Shown: positions 1 through 10,845 of the stretch, in pieces
Layout: the number at the start of each line of letters is the position of its first letter
Numbering within the stretch: position 1 is the stretch's first letter
From: Linnemannia hyalina
Lineage: Eukaryota; Mortierellomycota; Mortierellomycetes; Mortierellales; Mortierellaceae
Assembly: GCA_019671135.1 (NCBI GenBank)
Contig: JAHRHY010000010.1
Coordinates: forward strand, 1,116,001 to 1,180,000
Length of the DNA: 64,000 bases
Direction of reading: 5' to 3'
Notes under the pieces: model-generated
Seen by the model: the letters and a program-made list of their open reading frames with translations, nothing else
What the model was told of the DNA's origin: nothing
Databases searched by the model: none
Made by a program: the position numbers and the translations under genes

Positions 1-1732
1 GGCCGCCCTTGAGGACTATGGGGTCGACTGATAGGGACGACGTCGAGTCCTGCTCGCCTCTGTACCGGCGGTTTGTTGTGTTATGTTTGTTGGATCTTGA
101 ATACGGCATTCTAGTATCTGTCTTTCTATACTGTGCTTTGTTGTACTTGAAGTGTGGTTGTTGTTCCTGTTGAATCCGTTATATTAGGGCGGAAGGGTTG
201 TAGCAGCGGTTCCTGATTCGTGGCCAAAAGCGATGTTGAATGAAAGACAGAAGACTGGTGAGACTGGATCCAACGGTGAGGTGGTGAGTGAACTGGGGCC
301 GTTGTGTTTTGTGGGATGGGACAGATGGGAACACAGAGCTTGTTTTAGCCGGGGAAAGGTGAGGTTATTCAAGTGGAAGATTGAGAAGTCGTTAGGAAGG
401 CGGTGAAGACAGAGTGAATGTGAATGGGGTCCTGGGGTGGAGGGTTGGTTGCTGCCTGGTTTGTGTGTGGTGTGAAGGGAATTGAAGGGGGACCCTTGTT
501 GGCAAGAGAGTTTTTTTTAGGAGCTGTGAATACTCGGATCAGGACAACAAGCCGGTGATGCTGCTGTGTGATGAGAGAAGGGGGAGAGCGGAGAACTGTG
601 AACTGTCAAAAAAATAAAGGAGACAGAAGGACGATTCAACAAGGGTTGGCAGTGGAGGGTAAGGAGGAGGAGGGAGGGGAGCAGGCAAGCAAGCAAGCAA
701 GCAAGCCGATGGATGCTCAGGGAAAGAAGAGAGAGGAGAGGATCGACGATGTTAAGTGGGCGATGTTGAGCAAAAGGGAAAGGGGAGTGGTTGTAGGGAA
801 GTGATGTTTCAAAGGGAAGGGAAGGGAAGGGAAGGGGATGAAGAAAAGAGAAGTGAAGGAGGAGTAAAAAGAACAAAAGGGCCAAAGTGATGAGGATCGA
901 AAAGAAAAAAAAGAGAGCAGAGGTGACTGACTGGGTTGAATGGTCTGGCTGGTTGACTGACTTTACAGACAGAGAGACAGACACACAGACAGACAGACAG
1001 ACAGACAGGGTGTATGTGGAGTGAAAATAGAAAACCAAAATGGGGTGCTGTCCAGTTGGACACAAACAAGTTACCAGGCAGGGGTTTCTTCTCCTTGTAC
1101 TTTGTACTTCTGTAGTTCTGCATCCGAAAAAAAGGGGGATATCCACCTCTTCCTTGGATGAACAGACGCACCCATACTGACCTCTCTCAGTTTACCCTTC
1201 TGCCTGCTTAGTAGACAGGGTCCACCAGCCCCTGCCTTTTCCTATCATGGCCTTTGCTATCCACGTTTTCAGTCTTGCTATTATTGTTCATGCGATCCTT
1301 CGTTTAGTTGTTCATCCATTAGAATAGAAAAAGAAAAAAAAAGGGCAAAGGGGGTGGGACATGCTGCCTCTTTCTGATAGCCTTGCTAGCGTGTGTCTGT
1401 CCTGCATCATCGACTTTTCGACTCCTCTTCCTCCTCTCTTTCCGACCCCTCTTCCTCCTTTCTCTTCGACTCGAGTTCAATGCTTAGGACGCGTAGTATA
1501 GAGTTCACCCGTGCTAGACTTTTCAGCGATGATATTACATATCATGATCCACAACTGCTTATCGACCACCGCGTATTACTTCTTCGCGGTGTGTAGCAAG
1601 CGATCAAAGAGTGTATCTTATTGGTCCAAACGTGACTGTCTATTCTGTGAATTGACTTGCAGTGTTGAGTTTGACTTTTCGTTCTTTGCTCCTTGCTTCT
1701 CTTCCCTTCCACCTCTTCACGTTGATATTATC
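1..1732. other. gene-free left flank with simple repeats
   Basis: No convincing coding segment was found on either strand. Open frames here are Leu/Ser/Pro-rich readings of CT-rich DNA or begin at non-ATG codons. Visible simple repeats are an AAGC run (about 685-706), a GGGAA run (about 811-836) and a CAGA run (about 966-1008). The minus strand around 520-1150 is strongly pyrimidine-rich, like the 5' leaders of other genes in this window, so a minus-strand gene may begin just left of the window. That last point is inference. Confidence 0.5.
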
Positions 1733-3729
1733 ATGGTGCCTAAGCCAAAAACTGTCAAGGTACCTGCAACCAGCAACCAGCAACCAACCAGCAGCAGCAC
1801 AGTCACCGCCACCAAAAAAAACATAAGCCTTGTCCACCCTTACTCACCCCACTCTCTCTCTCTCTCTCACTCACTTACTCACTCACTCACTCTCTCTCTC
1901 TTCTCCTTCACCCTTCATCACCCTCAATCGTATAGCGTACGAAAGCATACGTCGATTCAGAAGCAGAGTCTGAAGGTATTATTATTTACATCAGCACCAA
2001 CAGGAATCCATTCCCTCCATCCCCTTCCTCCCCACGCATGCACACAAACAAACACACGAGCTAAAGTTACTCACATTACACACTCACACACACCTGCGCG
2101 TTTCCATTCAATCCAACACTAGTCGAGATACGATCAGGAAACTCTACAAAGAAACGAGCCGTCACCTACATTGACCCGGGCGACAACGACAACGACGACG
2201 ACGCCGCCGCTTACAAGCCCAAACAACCCCAGCCTCGGCCCAAGAAGAAAGGCTCCGTCAATACAGCCGCCACTACAAAACAAGTATCAGCACCAGCAAC
2301 AACAACAGCCTACGAAAGGTCCTCGAACAAGCAAAAGTCGGCCTTGGGAGACATTTACAATCTTGTTCATAACAGGAGCATTAACAACAAAGACGACAAC
2401 AATAAGAGCAATGGTAGCAAGTCTTCGTCGATGTTAAAGGCAAGGAAGGACACTTCATTTGAGAACCAGGAGAATATCGATATGAGAAGACCAAAGGACG
2501 ACGGAGGCAAAACTGCCAAGAAGCCCTTGCGACAGTCGACCGCTGACATGTCTCGCGAGCAGGTATGATTTCCGTCGAGATATTGATTGACATCCCTGGG
2601 AGCGTGTTTTTCGTTACACATTATTTACCTGGATGGCAATCTAACGCAAACAATCTTTCCACCCTCCATTACCTGTCAACTTCAGCTCGCGACAGCTCTT
2701 GAGGACTTGAGGGACAAGTACAGACGACTCCAACAGCTCCGAGAAACAGACGCCGAGCGGAATCTCGCTGAATGTCGCGGACAGCTTGATGAGACCATCC
2801 GCAGTGCCGAAAACTACCGCGCCAAAATCGAGCCTCAGCTTGAATGTAAGCTTTCCTTTTTTCGTTGCTTTTATGTGCTTCATTGTCAATATATTTCTAA
2901 ATAATTGTGGACGAAATTAACGCGTCGTTTTCAAATTCTCTCCCTTTCCGCGGATCATTTTTATTTTTCATAGCTGCACTCAGGACGAACGAGAAGTTGC
3001 GTGATAACAATGAGATTTCCAATGCCAGGGGTGAGTTGGACATCTGCTGTTGTGACCTGGGTTATTGCTACGTTCGATGCGGTCGCAAATGTCTTGATGA
3101 ACGTCAATTATCGCAAACCAATGCTAACTGAAAAATCTACAACATTATAGTCAGGATACTACAGCGTCAGGTACGCGACCGCGAGGACGAAATAAAGCAA
3201 CGGGACCAGGAGGACAAGATCAAGGCCAAGACCGCCTCGATGGAATCGGTCCTCGCCAGTCCTGATGTCACCCCCAACACGGCTTCGGCCATCAGCACCA
3301 TCAAAATGTATGAGAACCTTTCTGGCTTCAAATTGACCCCTCGAGATATTTTCCCTCGCTCCAGCAAGGACAAGATCCCTGCCGTCTGGGACTGCGAACA
3401 CTCTGGACCTCGCGGAAGTAAGTCAAGTTTGATATTTGCTTGCATTCTACCTTCTCTTTATATGTGTATCTACATTTTTGCTATGTATGCCTTTCGTACT
3501 CAATTACTATCTCCTCCGCCCTACAAAAATAATAGCGCTGAGGTTCACGCTGACGTACAACTACACGACGAGCGTGGTGACCTACGTACCCAAGATCGAC
3601 CCCAAGCGCGACGAAAAGTTGCTTAAGAACCTCCCCGATTACCTCACGGACGAGATCGAATTCAACCGAGAGCTTGAAAGCAAGTTCTTCTGGCGCATCC
3701 TCAACTTTAACAACGACGATGACGCATGA
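1733..3729 (+). CDS. CSM1/PCS1: monopolin complex subunit Csm1/Pcs1
   Basis: Seven exons (1733-1759, 1936-1975, 2123-2562, 2686-2845, 2974-3030, 3151-3417, 3536-3729) join in phase to 394 aa. Monopolin subunits cross-link kinetochore microtubule-attachment sites and act at the nucleolus/centromere. The first ~170 residues are low-complexity and basic. Residues ~170-285 are charged heptad-like coiled coil with many Glu/Arg/Lys. The C-terminal globular domain (~290-390) holds the family pattern: KMYENLSG, a Tyr/Thr-rich strand, KIDPKRDEKLLKNLPDYLTDEI and FFWRILN near the end. The second exon is only 40 nt and was chosen because it alone bridges the phases of exons 1 and 3. Intron 1 contains a CT/CACT microsatellite. 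An AATAAA lies at about 3916. Confidence is high for the C-terminal domain and moderate for exon 2. Confidence 0.85.
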
Positions 3730-4210
3730 ATACATGAGGCAGAACCCGGGTTTGAGTAATCCTTCCCACGTGCCTGCTTTTATGGAATGGTCGTCGCTTT
3801 TTCGCTCATACTCGCACCGCCCTGGCGCATCTGCAACATCCCGCCAATGAACTCTTGGAGTCGTCTTTTTTATTTTCTTTTTCTTCTTCTCCTCTCTCAG
3901 TATTGTACACTTTGTAATAAAGCCCATATGTTAATTTATTCAAGTCAAGCACAATTGTCAATTCGGCGAAGAGGGAGAACAAAAAATGCCATGCTAGCAA
4001 AACATGGAAGAATAAAACTCAAGAGTATGAGGAGACGGGCGCAGAAACACAGAAACAGAGCGAAAAAAAAAAAAAAAAAAAAAAAGAGTAAGGGGTAGTA
4101 ATACAAGAGAAAAGTCTTGAAAATGTACAATGGCAAAATAAACACAACATGAGGGCGAAAGAAAAAAAAAAAGAAAAGAAACGAAAAAGGGTAGGATGAC
4201 CACGCGAAAA
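3730..4210. other. convergent 3' flank
   Basis: This stretch lies between the stop codons of two convergent genes. It contains an AATAAA for the plus-strand gene (about 3916-3921), an A-rich tract at about 4063-4085 and further A-rich DNA near 4160-4190. No gene is seen. Confidence 0.6.
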
Positions 4211-7200
4211 TTAGCTCGCATTGGGCCAGTTCTGAGGGAACCCATACTGTCCCTGTTGTTGATGTTGTTGTTGTTGTTGTTGTTGTTGATGACCAGTCAC
4301 CTGCTTCAACATCTCGATCAGCGCCAAAGGGTCCATATTAGAAGTAGCGCCAGTTGCGGTCGCCACGGGCGCAATGGAGGTGGCAGCCGCAGCGGTGGTG
4401 TTCGCCTGTTGGTACTGTTGCTGGTAATCGTATGCTTGAGTTGCCAAGCTTGGATTGTACGCAGCCTGACTTGTCTGCTGGTACCCTTGGTACTGATAAG
4501 CCTGCGGCTGTGTCTGTTGTGTCTGCGCGACACTGACGCCAGCGCCATAACCAGAAGCACCGGTGCCATATGTGCCATACGAACTAACACCTGCTCCAAA
4601 GAGCGCGGCTCCAGTACCATACCCTGCCGCTCCAGTGCCATATCCCGCTCCACCGGTGCCATAGCCAGATGCCCCAGTACCATAACCAGCTCCTGCTACT
4701 CCAGTTCCATATCCACCGGCACTTCCTGATCCATACGTCGCAGCGCCTGCTGTACTGTACATTGAGCCATAGGACCCGATTTGAGATTGATCTGCATCTG
4801 GCAGGGTTGTTGCTGCTGTAGCTGCTGCTGCGGTGGGACCTGAAGTAGATGCCACCTGTGTCAGGAACGCCAGCGAGCTCATAAGAATCGCTGAATGATC
4901 CGTCGTCGTCTAAAGATTGGGATGATAAATAGTTGCGGGTTAATTTCGAACGTGCTTGAAACTTCTGTACTAGCCTTGTCATACCAAACAGAAAAAAAAA
5001 GGTATACCTCAAACGTAGGAAGGGCGCTTGGCAAAGTACTATCCATAGCATCCGCATCAGCTGTAGCCGCATCAGCTGTAGCCACAGCAGTAGTATCCAT
5101 CGGATCAGGGTCTGGTTCCGCAGGCGATATAGGGATATAAGCCTCCCTGATATAATTAACCGAAAGTGTCTCGGCTTCACGCTGCTCCTGAACAATCTTC
5201 TCGGTACTTGCAGATCCTCGCTCATCACCACCAAGAAGCAACATGGGCGGTGGTCGCCACAGATCCCCGCTGATCAATGCCTCCTTTTCCTCTGCATCGT
5301 TGTAGGGCACAAAGTATCTGATCATTTCCAGTTCATCGGCTGCCTTGAATCGAACTACCTTCTTAGGCTTTGATGGTTTAACCGGTTCTGCTGGAACTTC
5401 CGTCGCTGGCGTTTCTGCTTCCGTTGGAATAGGATTCGATCTAGTCAGAGATGCAACTGCAGCAGCTATAGCTTGAAGTGCTGCTGGGGTTGGTGCGACA
5501 ACAGGTGCAGTTACAGCCGCAGCGGTTACTTCAGGCACGGACACAGGCACGGACACAGTCACAGATACAGGCACAGACACAGGCGCAGCTTCAGGCGAGG
5601 ATTCAGCAACCACAGGAGACATCAGCACACTTGATGCAGACGCAGCGATGGTTGGGGTAGTAGGTGTGACAGGTGTGGTAGGAGTAGTAGGCGTAGCAGG
5701 TGGAGACGGTGCTGATTTGAGTGGCGACGCCATAGAGTCAGCAGCCTGATGTTTTGAAGGGAGTTTTGAAGGCCCACCAGTAGAGACTACGAGTGATGTA
5801 GCCAGTGTCTTATTTGTCGATGGTGGCGGTGGCGGTGGTTTGTTGGGTGCCATCAACTCCTTGAAGAATCCAGCATGGGCCACAATATGCGTCTTCTTGG
5901 TCTCTATCGCTGGAGCTGGCGCAGGCTTGCCCTTGTTAAACTTGGGCAACTTCATTTCAGACGGCTAAAAAGTACCCAGAGTCACAAATAATATCGCGAT
6001 TAGTTATAGCTACCATTCAAAAACATAAAGAGCTAAGGTAATCAGAACGCGCCTAGGCGAGTGGCCACATGGGTGTAACAATACATACATGAGAAAACGC
6101 GCTATCGTCGCGGTCCCGCTTGATCCTTGCGCGATCTCCTTCAGGTCCATTTCCTTGGAAGCCCCGTTTGTTACTCAATCCTTCAGATTTTGATCCAGAA
6201 CTTGACGACGAATTTGAGCTAGCCCCCTCTCCTGTCGATCCACCCATCTCTTCCATCACCTGCCTTTTCCAATGCTTCACCAACTGCAGCGCCTTTGCCA
6301 CCACATCTAATATAATCCAGAAGAAGGAATAAAAGTGTAAGAAAACTTCATTCAAAAAGCCAGGCCGAATACTTTCTCAATACAAAGACTGTCAGATTGT
6401 GACCCTACCATCGCCCATATTCTTGTCCTTGGATACACTTTTGATAACCTTTCCAAGCTCAAACTCCTTGAGAAGTTCATAGTTGAACGGCAACTTGGCC
6501 CAGACTGCAATCGTCCTCAGCATGATCTCCTTGTTCTCCTGATCGTTCGGCGTTGCCTTTGCTGCTACGAACCAACCGCGCATGATCTGTGGACCCCGAG
6601 ACGATACAAACCTAATCGTATACAACAAAGAATGGCCGAGTCAGTCCTGAAGCCTTATTTTATCCTGCACGTATTGAAGTCAATTAAACCCTTCGCCGTT
6701 CTTCCACAAAGGCAAGCTCTTACGCTGTGACAACTGGTGCAGCACTGGTGTGCATCAACGCGTTGATGATATATTTCCGTGATGCCTTATCCTCAGCCGA
6801 TCCCATAAGGGTGATGACAGTTTCCACATCGCCTGGCGCGATGATCGCATTTCCACGCAGTATCCTAGTCATTTTCTTCATGATCTCTGTAGACGTCAGC
6901 TAAAAAGGTACGCAAGGTCAATCAAGTATGGTTAGAAGTGTGGAAATGAACAAGAAGAGAAGCAAAAGCATATATGGCAGGAAGAAATAGTGCTACCTTC
7001 TCAGGTAAGGCAAGAGGTCCAGTTGAAGATAATTGCTTGGGAACAGGAGCGACTATAGGCTCTTGAACAGTTACCACTGGCTCAAGCAATGTTGTTGGAA
7101 TCGATGCAGGCGTTGAAATCGGTAGAGGGGTGATCGTTGAAGGAGAGAGAGAAGTAGTTGTAGGGCTTGACCGCGACGCAGCAGAAATGACTGGAATGAC

Positions 7201-8913
7201 AACCGCTGTCAAGTGCATTACTGGTTCCCGTTTCATTGGTACCCTAGAAGAGAAACAAAAAAAACGCATGGTCAGTGGCAATATCATATCAAGATATGCT
7301 TGATCAAAAACACATACGCGGTATCAAATCACCAAGCCCAACAAACTCACAATGAAACTTCATCCCGGGGACAATCTTGATCGGGTTCTATCAGAGATGC
7401 AACAAAGCGAACGGGCAAAGGCAACCAGCGTGTGTGAATATATTGTTTGTTACTAATCGATCGCCACCACGAACAAACCAATGAATCTAGGCGTGTACCA
7501 TCCATATCGTCATCCTCCATGATTTGGTCCGCATGAATGGCCTCCTCCAACTTTGCTTTTGTGCGACGACGGCTGAACCAGTTCCGAACCTATCACGCAT
7601 ACATCACCAGAAAGAAAAACAAAATTAAAAACGCATCACTAACTCGACTATGAATCTTACATCCCAGAACCAAAAACACACGCGACTCGTATATACCTTG
7701 TCTTCATTGCAGCCAATGATTTGTGAAAACGAGGCTTTATCTGCTGAGGAAACATACGGGTTCTTCAAAAATGACGCCTCCAGCATGGCAACATGCTCCT
7801 CTGTAAAGACCCATCTATCCATCTGCCCCTTCACTAAATCGGTCACACATGACAGAAAGGGAACCAGGTTGACACCAAAGAAAACGTTCCAGCAGCACAG
7901 GGGCGAAGCAAGCACCAGACCCAAACACACAAGCATGTATCATAGACAAAGAGAGAAAAAGAAGTACGCGTTAGTAACATTAATCTAATCATAGCTGAAT
8001 CAAGGGCGTGTTATTTGGTCGCCACCATCCGTCCCAATCGCCTTCACGATTGTTATAACCAACACTCGTTAAAAAGCGCACTAGGGAAAGGATGAAAAGG
8101 CAGGGTAAGGGTGTGTGCAAGTGAAAGGTCATGAACGCCTGATATTGACCTCTGACAAGTGAAAAAAGAAAAAAAAAATGCAGAAAGTAAAGTTGGTGGC
8201 AAAGCAATCAGGCTATCCACATCCACTCTACTTTCCGACCCACACACGCACACCCCTCTCCTGGCTCCCATCACCACTCCCTTTTGCTCCCCAACACAGC
8301 CATAAGCCCATCTATATAACTATACTACTTGTTTCTATGACTATTTTCTTGTTTCTTTTTTTTATCTCTTCTTTTTTTTTTTTTTTTTTGGGGGTGAGTT
8401 TGAACAATTGACAACTAAACTACTGTAATAACATTGTGTATCACCTCTATTGTTGACAGCTGCGCTTGCTGCTGCCGCCGCCGCTGCTGTTGTTGCCGGA
8501 GGCGCTTTTGCTACTGGACTCTCTGGCACAGTAGGTGACAGGACAGGGCCAGGAGACTGGATTGATGAGAGAGGGTTACTAGTTGCTGCCGTGAAGGTGG
8601 TGGGAATAGGCGAAGTGGTGGTAGTTGTTGCTGACCGGAGCGTCCTCTTGACAGGCATTGTGACCGTTGTCATAAATTGGCGCTTCTTGCTTGGCACAAC
8701 AGGACTGGTTACTTCTGGTACTGTTACTTCCCCTGGTCCAGACGCAGCAGTAGTGGCGGACTCGGCAGCAACAGATGCTTGCGGAGCAATAATATCGGCG
8801 ACTGTGGGGGCGGCGACAATAGCCTCTGACATTGCCATAGTTGTGGTTTTGGATGAGGGCGATGACGAGGCGGAGTTGGACGATGATGGTGGGGAAGGAG
8901 GTCGGATGGACAT
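4211..8913 (-). CDS. homeodomain + TFIIS-N/LW + PP1-binding protein (LUMINIDEPENDENS/PNUTS-like)
   Basis: Ten exons (8913-8445, 7833-7697, 7589-7499, 7387-7351, 7243-6997, 6899-6724, 6611-6409, 6306-6089, 5964-5008, 4909-4211) join in phase to 1077 aa. In order: a Ser/Thr/Ala-rich tail (1-155); a homeodomain (~160-217) with RWVFTEEHVAMLEASF and the recognition helix VRNWFSRRRTKAK; an acidic linker; and an LW/TFIIS N-terminal helical bundle (~328-471) ending in VVAKALQLVKHWKRQV. Next comes a Pro/Val/Thr-rich linker and an RVxF-type PP1-docking motif, KKVVRF (~727-732). It is followed by EMIRYF and a segment ending SPAEPDPDPMD, close in character to PNUTS. A Gly-Tyr repeat tail and short Gln runs finish the protein. 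Plant LD has homeodomain plus TFIIS-N, and animal PNUTS has TFIIS-N plus a PP1 motif. Expected role (inference): scaffold of a PP1 module in transcription termination. The 611-nt intron 1 holds a T-run. Confidence 0.85.
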
Positions 8914-9280
8914 GGGGAAAGAGGGGTACAAGCGAGTCCTGGTGAAAGAGAGAGGGAGAGAAAGACAGAGGGAAAAAGACAGAGGGGGAGAAAGAGAGAG
9001 AGAGAAAGAGAGAGAAGGGGGAATCAATCAGACTCAGGATGGCCTGAAGGAAAAAAGCTCTTTTTTTTTGGATTTACTATTCTGGAGAATAAGAAAAAAG
9101 AATCTAAAACGTACTGGAGTAACAAGTAGTATGATTGGATGATAATGAGACTGAAGGGAAGGGACGGGTGAATGTGAATGAAGTATGGAATGGAAATGAT
9201 TTGGAGAGTGGAGAAAGAGTGAAAGAAAACGAAAGAGTCGAGAGCTGCGTCGAAAATAAATTTTGTGGAACGATTGAGGC
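8914..9280. other. intergenic 5' flank of the LD/PNUTS-like gene
   Basis: This stretch separates two tandem minus-strand genes. It carries a GA/GGA-rich tract (about 8949-9017), which is pyrimidine-rich on the transcribed strand as in other 5' leaders here. An in-frame ATG lies upstream at about 9027 but would add a Leu/Ser-only leader; 8913 is preferred. No gene is seen. Confidence 0.5.
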
Positions 9281-10471
9281 TTAGATCTGTGAGGGAGACG
9301 AGGCGCGTGGCGTCCCTGGGCCGGCTTTGACACTCTTGCCTGTCTGACCCTTCTTGGATCCAGTCGTTCCCGTACTTGCAACGCTGCTCGCGCTTGACTT
9401 TGTTCCTGCCTTCTTTTTTCGCCGCAACCGCATCACCTCCACCTCCATCGATGACCCTACTGCCTTAATGGAATCGTCTGTCGTCGACGATATCTGTGGG
9501 AATCGATCCACCAAGGGCTGCTGTGGGCTGTTACTGTTGCTATCTGCTTGCTCAATTGCTTGCTCTGGACCAAGTTCTCCTGTTGATGTTACTGTCGACG
9601 TCTCAACCCCCCGTCCAGAAAGCATGGGCGAGAGCCTCTGTGATGAGGACGGCGGCGGAGATCCTGTACCACTGGATAATCGTGAGGTTGACACTATGGG
9701 AAAAGCTGGCTTGGCAGGCAGTGGGAACGGAAGGCGGATCGATGGCATTGAAATCGTGGAAGAGTTCTGCGGTGACAACGGGGGAAGTGCCTGATTGATC
9801 GAGGCTCCTCTCGCTGTCCCTGCTGCTCCTTCCCCAGAACTACTTTGCATCTGAGGTTCAGTTGACGCGGATGCAGTTGATCCTGATGTCCTTAATTGCA
9901 CCGCCGCAATGGTCTGATCGTAAGCCTGCTCGCGTGCCTTGGCCGCCTGTGCCTTGTTGTTCTGCTTCTCTCGTCCAATGGCAACCTGCTCTGCCCTGCG
10001 CTTCAGCTTCCTCGACATAACCGAGACCGTTGCGATGGTGTTCTTCATGGCTGTCAGCTTGGCGATATAATGTGGTAGCCTGGCAAACTATTAGTCAAGG
10101 AGGTAAGTATGAAGTGAATAAGATATCTATCATACACCAAAATGTCGCAATGGCTGTCAAGTGCAAAGGAGGGTAAGCTTACAGTATCATGAACCTTGTC
10201 CAACTCGGCCTGCGTCATATTTATTTCCGAGGAGAGTTGGGCAACATTGCCTTGAAGAATAACTTGACCCTGTCTTGAAATGGAAAAGAATCGTCAAGAC
10301 AGGTTGTCCAAGAGTTACATTTCGGACTCAAGTAGGCACAGAATGTCTCGCTAGCATTCGTGCGCGTTCATCATACCCAAGGTCCCTGAGTTGTGATTCA
10401 ATGGTGTGAATGAGAGGTTCCAGCTTCTCCAGCAATGCCTGGCTCATGAGCTGTTCGGGTGACTCTTCCAT
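9281..10471 (-). CDS. BLOC1S6: BLOC-1 subunit 6 (pallidin-like) with long disordered tail
   Basis: Three exons (10471-10377, 10273-10183, 10087-9281) join in phase to 330 aa. BLOC-1 acts on endosomes in cargo sorting. Residues 1-125 form the pallidin-like coiled coil. An N-terminal helix (SQALLEKLEPLIHTIESQL) and a middle helix (QVILQGNVAQLSSEI) lead to FARLPHYIAKL and then SRKLKRRAEQ. That last block resembles the pallidin C-terminal block, FAEAKHYHAKL followed by KLKKRA. The remaining ~200 residues are Ser/Thr/Pro-rich and probably unstructured, which pallidin (about 170 aa) does not have. The acceptor of exon 3 was set by phase and by the FAR...HY..KL match. The function is inferred from family resemblance only. 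Confidence 0.75.
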
Positions 10472-10845
10472 GTTGTGCGGTTGTCGTGTGATGATGTTTA
10501 GTCCTGAAGGTGAAAAAGAAAGAAAGAAAGAAAGGGAGAAATGATAATGAATATTGAATTTTTTATTCGTGTCTATGTGATTTTTTTCCGGCGCGCGCTT
10601 CAAGTCGCTCAACCCAACAGCCCCGCCCTCTCCTTGGCATACACTTCTCTCCTTTTTCAAATGCCCTCAGGCAATATATGTACTTGGTTTGTAAGAAATA
10701 GGAAGAATAAAAGTGACATGCCATGGTCATCAAAAAGTGGTCAAATCGTTGCGATGTGCGAAAAGGAAAGAATAAAAGTAAAAAAAAGAAAGTACAAAAA
10801 TGCAATGTTGGGCTTCTCCACTCTACTAAAAAGACGCCTCATATC
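10472..10845. other. intergenic, pallidin promoter and TOM70 3' end
   Basis: AT-rich spacer between tandem minus-strand genes with a short GAAA/TTTC run near 10510-10533. No coding segment is seen. Confidence 0.5.

Noticed and set aside
517..1171. Minus-strand frames of 209 and 120 codons
   Set aside because: Composed of Leu/Ser/Pro/Val runs from CT and GACA repeats, with no domain or credible start.
8450..9142. 230-codon plus-strand frame
   Set aside because: Antisense of exon 1 of the LD/PNUTS-like gene plus a GA-rich tract; Val/Gly-rich shadow.
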